Positions 51,203-58,751 of a stretch of DNA of 59,104 bases are shown here, piece by piece; the stretch's first letter is position 1; the number at the start of each line of letters is the position of its first letter. The stretch comes from Deltaproteobacteria bacterium (lineage in GTDB: Bacteria > Desulfobacterota > Desulfobulbia > Desulfobulbales > JAJRZW01): contig JAJRZW010000007.1 in NCBI GenBank assembly GCA_024275015.1, positions 1-59,104 on the forward strand. The letters run 5' to 3'. A program made the translations under genes and the position numbers. The notes under the pieces were generated by a model. The model worked only from the letters and a program-made list of their open reading frames with translations. It made no database searches and was not told the origin of the DNA.

Positions 51203-51357
51203 TAGCAGTCCGTTGAAAAACGGGCTGGTCGCGGCGCACGGACGCGCCGCCGATTACACCGGGTTGAAAACCCCGGTGTAATCGAGAGGTTGGCCGGAAC
51301 TTGTTTTGGCCAACCGGGAGTTGAAAAAGCCAGGACGGCTTTTTCAACAGTCTGTTA
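51203..51357 (+). repeat. Family A five-hairpin element, full length (A13)
   Basis: 155 bp. Stem 2 is GGCGC / GCGCC and stem 3 GATTACACCGGG / CCCGGTGTAATC, both perfect although the sequence differs from A1 and A7 on both arms (compensatory changes). It lies upstream of the cytochrome gene and faces A11 across flgM. Confidence 0.9.
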
Positions 51358-51568
51358 GATATATCAATTGACTTGCCGACACCGCAGACTGCCCGCTCTC
51401 GGGCGCTCCCAAGGGCGGCGGGGGAATCTGCCACCAAGGCTGCAAGCCCGGCTGATGCGCGCTGTTTCGAGCAGATGCGTCATCAAGGGCCTTGAAGCAG
51501 TCACGGATTCAGGTTTTTAGTTATTTCGTCATTCAGGCGATGGATTCCGGGTATCTTGTCGGTAGTCG
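51358..51568 (+). other. Gene-free leader-like segment with family E repeat
   Basis: Contains GC-rich inverted sequences (GCCCGCTCTCGGGCG near 51396) and the family E copy (GCGCTGTTTCGAGCAGATGC near 51459, CAGTCACGGATTCAGG near 51498; the latter also occurs at 7600-7622). No convincing ORF, tRNA or known riboswitch was recognised. It ends at a very strong hairpin, so it could be a transcribed leader or small RNA. Confidence 0.35.
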
Positions 51569-51620
51569 AATCGCCCCTGTCGTGCGACAAATTGTCGCAC
51601 GACAGGGGCGATTTTTTTTG
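51569..51620 (+). terminator. Perfect 21-bp stem hairpin with eight T (terminator or operator)
   Basis: AATCGCCCCTGTCGTGCGAC with its full complement around an AAT loop, then TTTTTTTT. It is the strongest terminator-like structure in the window. Immediately after it TATACT (51622-51627) stands 17 bases from ACGACA inside the right arm, so the palindrome may alternatively be an operator covering the -35 of the cytochrome promoter. Confidence 0.7.
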
Positions 51621-51627
51621 ATATACT
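51599..51627 (+). promoter_or_regulatory. Candidate promoter of the octaheme cytochrome gene
   Basis: ACGACA-N17-TATACT (4/6 and 5/6 matches), with the -35 inside the 21-bp palindrome arm, 81 bp before the gene start. Confidence 0.3.
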
Positions 51628-51708
51628 ACTTTGTGGCACTGCTGGTGTTCGTGGTTCGGAGATATTCTGCAGGGTTATTGTTCCCAGGGGGTTATAGAGG
51701 CGTATGAT

Positions 51709-53064
51709 ATGTATGGCGGCTGTAGGTTTATCGTCAAGCGGGGAACCGCGTTTATGACCGAACCGGCCAAAGGTCCGGTCCGGTTCGGTGTTGTCTTCCT
51801 GTTCTGTCTGTTATGGGCGGGGTTAACATGTATGCTGTCCGTTTCCGCGGATGCCGGTCAGTATTTGAATTCTTCCCACGGTAATTCCACTTACGGGGTT
51901 CTGCGCAGTTCAGTGGCCACCTCGTATGCCCGGGGAAATTGCGCCCATTGTCATGAACTGCATGCCAGTGTGCAGGGCTCTGAACCGGCTCCTACCGGCG
52001 GACCTTCGGCCTATGGCCTGTTCTCGGACAACTTCGTCTCCCAGACAGATAATTTCTGTATCAAATGCCATACCGGGGCCGGCGGTTATCAGTCGGGCGG
52101 TGTTATCGTCAACCGTAGTTACAGTTTCAGGGCCGGCGGCTGGATTCTGGATCCTGTCAATAATGTCGCTTCTGCCTTTGCTTCTGTTTCCCCGGCAAGT
52201 TCTCATAACCTCGGGGACATTCTTAACGTTATCAACGGCCGGTGGGGGTATGGTTCATACTCCAACCCCTGTGCCGCCTGTCATAATCCCCACGCGGTTC
52301 AGGGTGACCCGGCCAATGACCCGTCCGGGGCCAAAACTTCCACGTCCAGGGGATATCCGGTCTCCCGTCCCGGTCAGCATGGGGGAACGCCATGGGGGCT
52401 GTGGGGTGACACGACCGCTGAAAGGATGAGCGCCTATACCCCCAACTATCAGGCGCCATATCGTTACGGATCAACTTTGACCTATGAACCTGATGGTTCA
52501 AACATCCAGGACGGCTCCAACCTTACCGACTTTGTCTCCCTGTGTACCGACTGCCATAATCCCGGCATTACTATTTACAGCAGCACCCTTGGCAGAGACC
52601 TGATTAAGATCGACTGGAGTGTTGACAAGCACGGTCTGGCTGATGCCGATGGAGCCATCGATATGCTCGGCCCCTATCCCGCCACTCTGGGGAAGGTCCT
52701 TTCCTGTACCGATTGTCACGAACCGCACGGTTCTCCCAATAATTACCTGCTGAGGGCCGAGGTCAACGGTGGTGAACTTTCGGGTGTGGTAAGTACCGGC
52801 ACCAAGGATTTCGGCTATTTATGCCGTCAGTGTCATCAGGATGACGCCGTTGCCGAAGGAGGGACAGTGAACGCTTGGGAATACGCCCACCATAAAAGTG
52901 CGGATAAACCCTATAGTCAGTTTAAGTGTAATCAATGCCACGGTTTTTCGTGGAACCCGATAAATTGTCGGAACTGCCATTTTCACGGCTCCTGGGTCGA
53001 TGATCCGGCAAACAGCCTGGATGTAGCTCCGTCTTATACCCCCACCACCAGAAACACTTTCTGA
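51709..53064 (+). CDS. Octaheme c-type cytochrome, periplasmic or surface electron carrier
   Basis: About 451 residues from the ATG at 51709 (AGAGG upstream; an ATG at 51754 is an alternative). The hydrophobic stretch FGVVFLFCLLWAGLTCMLSV acts as a signal peptide or anchor. Eight CxxCH heme sites are visible: CAHCH, CIKCH, CAACH, CTDCH, CTDCH, CRQCH, CNQCH and CRNCH. Additional His (HNPHAVQ, HEPHGS, HHKS) can supply axial ligands. CHNPH and CHEPHGS segments resemble the doubled-CxxCH family of multiheme proteins. No catalytic motif for nitrite or hydroxylamine was recognised, so electron transfer is the safest call. It is flanked by inverted family A copies. Confidence 0.85.
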   Translation: MYGGCRFIVKRGTAFMTEPAKGPVRFGVVFLFCLLWAGLTCMLSVSADAGQYLNSSHGNSTYGVLRSSVATSYARGNCAHCHELHASVQGSEPAPTGGPSAYGLFSDNFVSQTDNFCIKCHTGAGGYQSGGVIVNRSYSFRAGGWILDPVNNVASAFASVSPASSHNLGDILNVINGRWGYGSYSNPCAACHNPHAVQGDPANDPSGAKTSTSRGYPVSRPGQHGGTPWGLWGDTTAERMSAYTPNYQAPYRYGSTLTYEPDGSNIQDGSNLTDFVSLCTDCHNPGITIYSSTLGRDLIKIDWSVDKHGLADADGAIDMLGPYPATLGKVLSCTDCHEPHGSPNNYLLRAEVNGGELSGVVSTGTKDFGYLCRQCHQDDAVAEGGTVNAWEYAHHKSADKPYSQFKCNQCHGFSWNPINCRNCHFHGSWVDDPANSLDVAPSYTPTTRNTF

Positions 53065-53126
53065 TCGGCGGAGGCGATATCTGCCGGGAACACGAGGCAG
53101 GTATCGCTTCAGCCGTGATTGATTTC

Positions 53127-53259
53127 CAGACCGTCTGTCAACCCCGGTTGGCCAAGATAAGTTCCGGCCGAATTCTCTATTTCGCCGTTTTTTTTAACCC
53201 GGCAAAATCGGTTGCGCGTCCATGCGCCGCGACCAGTCCGTTTTTCAACGGGCGGTTAT
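53127..53259 (-). repeat. Family A element, near full length (A14)
   Basis: Reverse orientation between the convergent cytochrome and cbiH genes. The outer bases include the TAA stop of cbiH (53256-53258). Stem 4 is degraded (AACCCCGGTTGGCC / GGCCGAA). Confidence 0.72.
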
Positions 53260-54017
53260 ATCCCGTATTTATTTCCGTATCCCCTCGGGGTGACCATCCG
53301 GCCGTCGATGACCCGGGTGGTTGAGTTGCCCACGATCACTGTTGACTGCATTCCCACCTGTTCGCAGTCGAACCCGGCAAGGGTGGTGAGGATGACCTTC
53401 TCGTTTTCCCTGGTCGCGGCGGTGACGATACCCACCGGGGTTTCCGGCCGGCGATATCCGGCGATGATTTTTATTGCCCCGGGAAGCTGCCAGTCGCGTT
53501 TTTTTGATCTCGGGTTGTAGATGGCGATGACGAAATCGGCCCCGGCCGTGGCGTTGAGCCGTTTTTCGATCAATTCCCAGGGAGTAAGGAGGTCGGAGAG
53601 ACTGATGGCGGCGAAGTCGTGCATCAGCGGGGCGCCGAGACGGGCGGCGCAGCTGTTCACCGCGGCGATACCGGGGACGATTTCGATATCCGGCGGCGCG
53701 TTCATCCCGGCCGCAAGCTCGTACACCAGTCCGGCCATGGCGTAGATCCCGGGATCGCCGCCGCAGACCAGGGCCACCCGCTTTTCTCCCGCCAGTTCAA
53801 GGGCCTCGCGGCAGCGGTCCACCTCCTTCATCATGGTTGAGGCGATTACCTCCTTGCCGCTGATGAGATCCGGAATAAGGTCGAGATAGGTGCGGTAGCC
53901 GATTATTACCCCGGCCCGGTCGATTGCGGTGGCGGCGGCAAAGGTCAGTTGTTTTTTATCGCCCGGGCCGGTGCCGACCACGCTGAGCAGGCCGCGGCCA
54001 TGGTCACGTTTTTCCAT
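53256..54017 (-). CDS. cbiH: Cobalt-precorrin-3 C17-methyltransferase
   Basis: 253 residues, tetrapyrrole methylase fold. SVVGTGPGDKKQLTFAAATA starts the SAM site, CGGDPGIYAMAGLVYE is the GDPG motif and AIYNPRSKKRDWQL is specific for CobJ/CbiH. It methylates C17 and contracts the ring. The ATG at 54017 (GAGGAAG upstream) lies 73 bases inside cbiG; it is needed because the first strand begins 10 residues later. The stop lies in repeat A14. It is the last gene of the cbi operon in the window. Confidence 0.92.
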   Translation of the reverse strand: MEKRDHGRGLLSVVGTGPGDKKQLTFAAATAIDRAGVIIGYRTYLDLIPDLISGKEVIASTMMKEVDRCREALELAGEKRVALVCGGDPGIYAMAGLVYELAAGMNAPPDIEIVPGIAAVNSCAARLGAPLMHDFAAISLSDLLTPWELIEKRLNATAGADFVIAIYNPRSKKRDWQLPGAIKIIAGYRRPETPVGIVTAATRENEKVILTTLAGFDCEQVGMQSTVIVGNSTTRVIDGRMVTPRGYGNKYGI

Positions 54018-54928
54018 TTTTTCTTCCTCACGATCAGTTCTCCGTTACCCGCGGCCAGCACCGCGGCCGGTTCGGCCACCCCGGCCGCCCCGGTGGCCCG
54101 GATGACCGCCGTTGACGGCGATGCCACCGGGATCAGGTTCAATTCTTCACTGCGGTAAAAAAACAGGGGCCAGCCGTTTTTTTCCGCGAATGCGGCAAGG
54201 CCGGGTTCATCCTTTTTCAGGTCAATGCTTGCCACCCCGGCCACCGCCGTCCGGGCCAGACCGCAGGCGGCGAAAAATTCTTTGGCCGCGGTCTCGATCT
54301 CCGTCGCCGCGGTGCCGCGGTTGCAGCCTACGCCGAGGTATATCGGCAGCGGCCGGGCCTGTTTGTCCGCCCATTCGTCCCGGTCGGTTATGACCAGGTC
54401 GGCCGACGCCGGGTCTTTTACCGGGATAAAATCATCCGACAGGGGGTAGCCCACCCGGTCGCAGACCGTGATACTTCCCCGGTTAACCAGGGCTGCGGCC
54501 GTCCGGGTAACGGTTTCCGGAGCGGCGGCGAGGCCGTGGTCCCGCAGCCACAGGTCAACCGCGGTATGGCCGGTGACGTCACTTGCGGTGGTGATCACCG
54601 CCTTGCCGCCGCTTGCCGCCGCCGCCCTTTCGGCAAGTTCGTTGGCCCCGCCGAGGTGACCGGAGAGCAGGCTGATGGCGAAACGTCCTTCTTCATCCAT
54701 CACCACCACTGCCGGGTCGTTTTTTTTATCAGCGGCAAGGGGGGCCACGGCCCGCACCGCGATTCCTGATGCCATGATCAGGACAAAACCCTCGTGGATT
54801 TTCCAGAGTTCGGCCAGGGCCTTTTTTATTCCCCTTTCCGGTTCAATGATTTCGGCCCCAAGCCGCGGGGCGATTTCGGCGGCAAGGCGTTTTCCCCCGC
54901 GGGTGATGGCGATGACCGCGATCCTCAT
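53945..54928 (-). CDS. cbiG: Cobalt-precorrin-5A hydrolase
   Basis: 327 residues. It opens the lactone of cobalt-precorrin-5A, releasing acetaldehyde, a step found only in the anaerobic pathway. GFVLIMASGIAVRAVAPLAA, GRFAISLLSGHLGGANELAE and the C-terminal LGVGCNRGTAATEIE and FYRSEELN are typical of CbiG. The start overlaps the cbiF stop by 4 bases; the 3' end overlaps cbiH by 73. The tail after residue ~295 (RKKKWKNVTMAAACSAW) is unusual and may result from the overlap. Confidence 0.93.
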   Translation of the reverse strand: MRIAVIAITRGGKRLAAEIAPRLGAEIIEPERGIKKALAELWKIHEGFVLIMASGIAVRAVAPLAADKKNDPAVVVMDEEGRFAISLLSGHLGGANELAERAAAASGGKAVITTASDVTGHTAVDLWLRDHGLAAAPETVTRTAAALVNRGSITVCDRVGYPLSDDFIPVKDPASADLVITDRDEWADKQARPLPIYLGVGCNRGTAATEIETAAKEFFAACGLARTAVAGVASIDLKKDEPGLAAFAEKNGWPLFFYRSEELNLIPVASPSTAVIRATGAAGVAEPAAVLAAGNGELIVRKKKWKNVTMAAACSAWSAPARAIKNN

Positions 54929-55692
54929 TCCGCCTTCCTCGTTCCGTGACTGAAATTTTTGTCATACAGGCGGGAAAGGGTACCCGGCCCGGTTTTATCC
55001 AGGGAAAAGACCTCGCCCACGGCGATGATCGCGGTTTTTTTGATCCCGGCGGCAGCGATTTTTCCGGCGATGTCGGAAAGCGTTCCCCGTATTGTCCTTT
55101 CTTCAGGCCAGCTTGCCTTTTCCACCACCGCCGCCGGGGTATCGCCGGGGTATCCTGCCGTTATCAATTCTTTTGTCACCTCATCGATCATTCCCACTGA
55201 CAATAAAATCATCATCGTCGCCCGGTGGCGGGCCAGTTCGGGAAGTGACTCCCGTTTCGGCACCGGGGTCCGGCCGCCGCGGCGGGTGATGATCACCGTC
55301 TGCGATATTTCCGGCAGGGTCAGTTCCGCGTTCAGGGCCGCGGTCGCGGCCGCCACCGAACTCACCCCCGGCACCACCGTGAAGGGCACGCCCTCGCGGC
55401 GGAGCCGGGTCATCTGTTCGCCGATGGCGCCGTATATGGCCGGGTCGCCGGTGTGGAGCCGCACCACCTTTTTTTTCGCCCGCCAGGCCATGGTTATCGC
55501 CTCGCAGATCTCGTCAAGGTGCATCCCGGCCGAGTCCCGTACCTCGGCCCTGATCCCGGCCACCACCTCCATCGGCACCAGGCTGCCGGTGTAGATTACC
55601 AGGTCGGCGGCGTCAAGAAGACGCCGGGCCTTGAGGGTGAGAAGCTCGGGATCACCGGGCCCGGCGCCGACAAAATATACCGGCCCGTTCAT
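54925..55692 (-). CDS. cbiF: Cobalt-precorrin-4 C11-methyltransferase
   Basis: 255 residues from the ATG at 55692, which overlaps the cbiL stop by 4 bases. VYFVGAGPGDPELLTLKARR, IYTGSLVP and LHTGDPAIYGAIGEQM are the CbiF/CobM signature, with PGVSSVAAATAALNAELTLP later. SAM-dependent, cytoplasmic. Confidence 0.95.
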   Translation of the reverse strand: MNGPVYFVGAGPGDPELLTLKARRLLDAADLVIYTGSLVPMEVVAGIRAEVRDSAGMHLDEICEAITMAWRAKKKVVRLHTGDPAIYGAIGEQMTRLRREGVPFTVVPGVSSVAAATAALNAELTLPEISQTVIITRRGGRTPVPKRESLPELARHRATMMILLSVGMIDEVTKELITAGYPGDTPAAVVEKASWPEERTIRGTLSDIAGKIAAAGIKKTAIIAVGEVFSLDKTGPGTLSRLYDKNFSHGTRKAE

Positions 55693-56423
55693 CGGCCGTT
55701 TCCCCGGCTGATGATGACGGTGGAGAAATAATGGCATCCCCGGGCCGGGTCGAACCCTGAAAGCCCCCGAACCACCCGTTCGTTATTTTGTCCCACCCGT
55801 TCCACCAGCACCGCCCGGTCGAGGAGGCCGAGGTCGGTGAGCAGGGTCTTGACCCTGGCCATGACCCGGTGGACCTTCATCAGGACCACGGTGTCGCTGG
55901 TTTCAATGGCCCGGGCCAGGGCGCCGTTTTCGTAGGTAGCCGGAATCACGGTGAAACGCTGGTTCCCTTGGCACAGGGAGACGCCCGCGGCCGCGGCCGC
56001 GGCGGTGATGGAGCTGACCCCGGGAATGATCTCGATATTGGTCTCCGGCGCCTTTGCTAGCAGGGCCTCGCAGACGTAAAAGCCGGTGGAGTAAAGGGTT
56101 GGGTCACCGAGGGTGGGGAAGGCGACTTCGAGCCCGGCGGCCAGTCTTTTCGTCACCAGGGTTGCCGCTTTTTCCCAGGCCCGGGCCACTTCCGGGTCCG
56201 GGATCTCGCCCCGGTGGATCTTTTTCATGGGAAAGGTATGGTTGATGATCTCCTTGCCGCGGCTTGCCACCGCGGCAAGGGCGATTTCAAGCGCGGTCGA
56301 GGGTGAGGAGTCCGTCGCCCGGGGCGCGAACCACACCGGGCAGCGGCCAAGGATCTCCGCCGCCTTGAGGGTTATAAGTCCGGGGTCGCCGGGGCCGACC
56401 CCGAGGAGGTGAAAGGTACTCAT
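55689..56423 (-). CDS. cbiL: Precorrin-2/cobalt-factor II C20-methyltransferase
   Basis: 244 residues. MSTFHLLGVGPGDPGLITLK, FPTLGDPTLYSTGFYVCEAL and PGVSSITAAAAAAGVSLCQG are characteristic of CbiL/CobI. The end of the protein (RVGQNNERVVRGLSGFD) matches the family. It overlaps its neighbours by 4 bases on both sides (ATGA), showing coupled translation. Confidence 0.95.
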   Translation of the reverse strand: MSTFHLLGVGPGDPGLITLKAAEILGRCPVWFAPRATDSSPSTALEIALAAVASRGKEIINHTFPMKKIHRGEIPDPEVARAWEKAATLVTKRLAAGLEVAFPTLGDPTLYSTGFYVCEALLAKAPETNIEIIPGVSSITAAAAAAGVSLCQGNQRFTVIPATYENGALARAIETSDTVVLMKVHRVMARVKTLLTDLGLLDRAVLVERVGQNNERVVRGLSGFDPARGCHYFSTVIISRGNGR

Positions 56424-57622
56424 TTCTTTGTTCCTGTGATTATGGTTATCGGGTTCAGTTCAGTCAGGTTCCTGTTCGCATGGCCGCGGCTGACCGCGAT
56501 CCGGCTTGAAGACGGTCGCATGCCGAGATCTTCCATGGTCCTGATTGCCGCCTTTTTCGTTTTTTCCAGCACCGCGTTGACCACCATCCGTCCCCCGGGC
56601 GCGAGCCGGGCGTGACCGCTGTCGATGATCGAGACGATTTGCCCGTCGCTGCCGCCGATGAATATCCGTTCCGGGTTGGGCAGGCCCGCGAGGCCCTCCG
56701 GGGCCGGGGACGTGACCGCGGTCAGGTTGAAGGCGCGGAATTTTTTTATGTTGGCGTGGATGTTCGCGATTTCCTCATCGCGTTTTTCCACTGCCAGCAC
56801 CTCAAGTCCGGGCCGCAGCAGGGCGCAGGTCAGGCCCACCGAGCCGCTGCCCGCGCCGATGTCCCACATCACTCCGCTCTCCGGCGGGTCGATGGCGGCC
56901 ATTGCCGCCGCCCGGACTTCGTCCTTGGTTATAAGTCCCCGGCTGTGGCTTATGTCTTTCTCGCCGGGGAAGAGGCGGGCAGGGGCGGCCAGCCCGGTCC
57001 GTTCCACCAGGACCAGGTTCAGGGGCGAAAATGTTTTTTCAGCCGCGGCCCGGGCCAGGGTGAATCGTCGCACCCGTTCGCCCGTTCGTCCCAGATCTTC
57101 GCCCACGTGGACTCGGTAATCATCGGCAAGATCCCCGCAGCCGCAGGTCTCAAGACGGTTGAGCATGGCTTGGGCGAGTGCTGCGGGGGTGTTTTCCCGG
57201 TCGGTAAAGACAAAGGTCTTGCGGTTCATGAGGAGCCGGACCGCGTCCCGGTCGTGCCTCCGTCCGTGCAGGCTCAGGAACACGGCGTCGTCCCAGGGAA
57301 TCTTCAGCCGCGCCGCCAGGGCCTGGACCGTGGAGACCCCGGGCCGGATTTCAACGGCCTCCGGGCCGAAACGGTTGATGAGCAGTCGGCCGATGCCGAA
57401 GAAGAGCGGGTCGCCGCCCACCAGTACCACCACCCCGTCGTCCCGTTGGGCCGCGATCTCGTCCATCGTCTCCCTTACCGGGGTGATGGCGGTTTTTTTC
57501 ATCTTTGGCGGGGCCAGGTCAAGGAGGCGGGATGAGGCGACCACCCGGCCGCAGCCGCTGAACATCTCCGGACTGGGATTTTCCCCGGGGCCAAGCCCGA
57601 TTATGCGTATTTTTTTCTCCAT
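56420..57622 (-). CDS. cbiET: CbiE-CbiT fusion: cobalt-precorrin C5- and C15-methyltransferase (decarboxylating)
   Basis: 400 residues from the ATG at 57622. The N-terminal half (1-~205) is the CbiE tetrapyrrole methylase (IIGLGPGENPSPEM, VVLVGGDPLFFGIGRLL). The C-terminal half is CbiT, a class I methyltransferase with TKDEVRAAAMAAIDPPES, VMWDIGAGSGSVGLTCAL and a C12 decarboxylase function. The fusion corresponds to CobL. Located 4 bp after cbiD. Confidence 0.95.
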   Translation of the reverse strand: MEKKIRIIGLGPGENPSPEMFSGCGRVVASSRLLDLAPPKMKKTAITPVRETMDEIAAQRDDGVVVLVGGDPLFFGIGRLLINRFGPEAVEIRPGVSTVQALAARLKIPWDDAVFLSLHGRRHDRDAVRLLMNRKTFVFTDRENTPAALAQAMLNRLETCGCGDLADDYRVHVGEDLGRTGERVRRFTLARAAAEKTFSPLNLVLVERTGLAAPARLFPGEKDISHSRGLITKDEVRAAAMAAIDPPESGVMWDIGAGSGSVGLTCALLRPGLEVLAVEKRDEEIANIHANIKKFRAFNLTAVTSPAPEGLAGLPNPERIFIGGSDGQIVSIIDSGHARLAPGGRMVVNAVLEKTKKAAIRTMEDLGMRPSSSRIAVSRGHANRNLTELNPITIITGTKK

Positions 57623-57626
57623 TGTT

Positions 57627-58751
57627 TCAGCTCCGGGACGACCGGCAGCGTATCCGGCCGCCGCTTTCCACCAGATAGACGTTGACCTCAAGCCCCGATA
57701 CCCGGGCCGCGTATTCCCGCGCCCTGTCGCATACCGCTTCCGCCATCCGGCCGCGGCCGTTTATGTCAAGACGGGTCAGGATCTCCCGGGCGGTGTTGCT
57801 GTCGCGTAATCTGGCGGCCTCGGCCCGGGGCAGGCCGAGTTTCACCAGAATGTTCACCGCGTCCGCTACCTCCAGGACCCCGTTGCGCACATGGGTCTGG
57901 GGAATCTCCAGGGCCGCCTTTAAAATCTTGGCCCACATCCCGGCGAGATGAATTTTTTTAAATCCGTGCGATGCCGCCTCTTTCAGAGCGAATTCCAGGT
58001 AGTCGCCCATCATTACCCCGGCCTCCTCCGGCAGGTCGAGAGCGGCGAAGGCCCCTTTTTCCGAGGTGCGGCCGGTGGCGAGGATCACCTCGGATATTCC
58101 GGCGGCCCGGGCCACGTTCATCGAGGCGGTGATGGTCGCGGTCCAGGCCGCGGCTGAGACCGGGCGGACGATGCCGGTGGTGCCGAGGATCGACAGTCCG
58201 CCGATGATTCCGAGGCGGTGGTTCAGGGTCTTTTTGGCGAGTTCTTCCCCGTTGGGGACACTTATTTCAACCGCGATTCTTTTTCCCGGTTCAAGTCCGG
58301 CCTCGATGAGGGCGGCGGCGATCATCCGCCGCGGCACCGGGTTGATCGCCGGTTCGCCCACCGGGACCGCGAGACCCGGTTTGCTCACCCGGCCGACCCC
58401 GTTGCCGGCGAGAATCGTGATTCCGCTATGCGGTATCAGGACCGCGGTCTCCGGCAGTTCGCGCCATGGCCAGACCGTGGCTGTGATCTCGGCGCCGTTG
58501 GTCACGTCCGGGTCGTCGCCCGCGTCCTTGATGATCCCGGTGACAAAACTTTTTTCTCCACCCGGGCCGCACAACCGCGCGGCCCGGGCTACCTCGAAGG
58601 AGTGACGGTCGCCGGCGGGAAAAGGGATTTCCACCCGGGCCGGGGCGGTGCCGGTTAACATGAATTCATATCCGGCCCGGGCCGCGGCCGCGGCGCAGGC
58701 CCCGGTGGTGAAACCGGAGCGCAGCCGATTTTTTCGCCTGCCGGGGGTCAT
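57627..58751 (-). CDS. cbiD: Cobalt-precorrin-5B C1-methyltransferase
   Basis: 374 residues. LRSGFTTGACAAAAARAGYE is the family hallmark, followed by IKDAGDDPDVTNGAEI, GVGRVSKPGLAVPVGEPAIN, GTTGIVRPVS and KIHLAGMWAKILK. SAM-dependent methylation at C1, anaerobic pathway only. The ATG overlaps the cbiA stop by 4 bases. Confidence 0.95.
   Translation of the reverse strand: MTPGRRKNRLRSGFTTGACAAAAARAGYEFMLTGTAPARVEIPFPAGDRHSFEVARAARLCGPGGEKSFVTGIIKDAGDDPDVTNGAEITATVWPWRELPETAVLIPHSGITILAGNGVGRVSKPGLAVPVGEPAINPVPRRMIAAALIEAGLEPGKRIAVEISVPNGEELAKKTLNHRLGIIGGLSILGTTGIVRPVSAAAWTATITASMNVARAAGISEVILATGRTSEKGAFAALDLPEEAGVMMGDYLEFALKEAASHGFKKIHLAGMWAKILKAALEIPQTHVRNGVLEVADAVNILVKLGLPRAEAARLRDSNTAREILTRLDINGRGRMAEAVCDRAREYAARVSGLEVNVYLVESGGRIRCRSSRS

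Noticed and set aside
51358-51568. Possible cobalamin or c-di-GMP riboswitch before the cytochrome
   Set aside because: Some GGGGAA and CC-rich pieces are present, but the B12-box and the GEMM core could not be aligned.
51632-51650. Sigma-54-like TGGCAC before the cytochrome gene
   Set aside because: The -12 half is GTGT instead of TTGC, so the essential GC is missing.
4561-53259. Family A copies as a CRISPR array
   Set aside because: Copies are scattered over 49 kb in both orientations with no regular spacers or cas genes.
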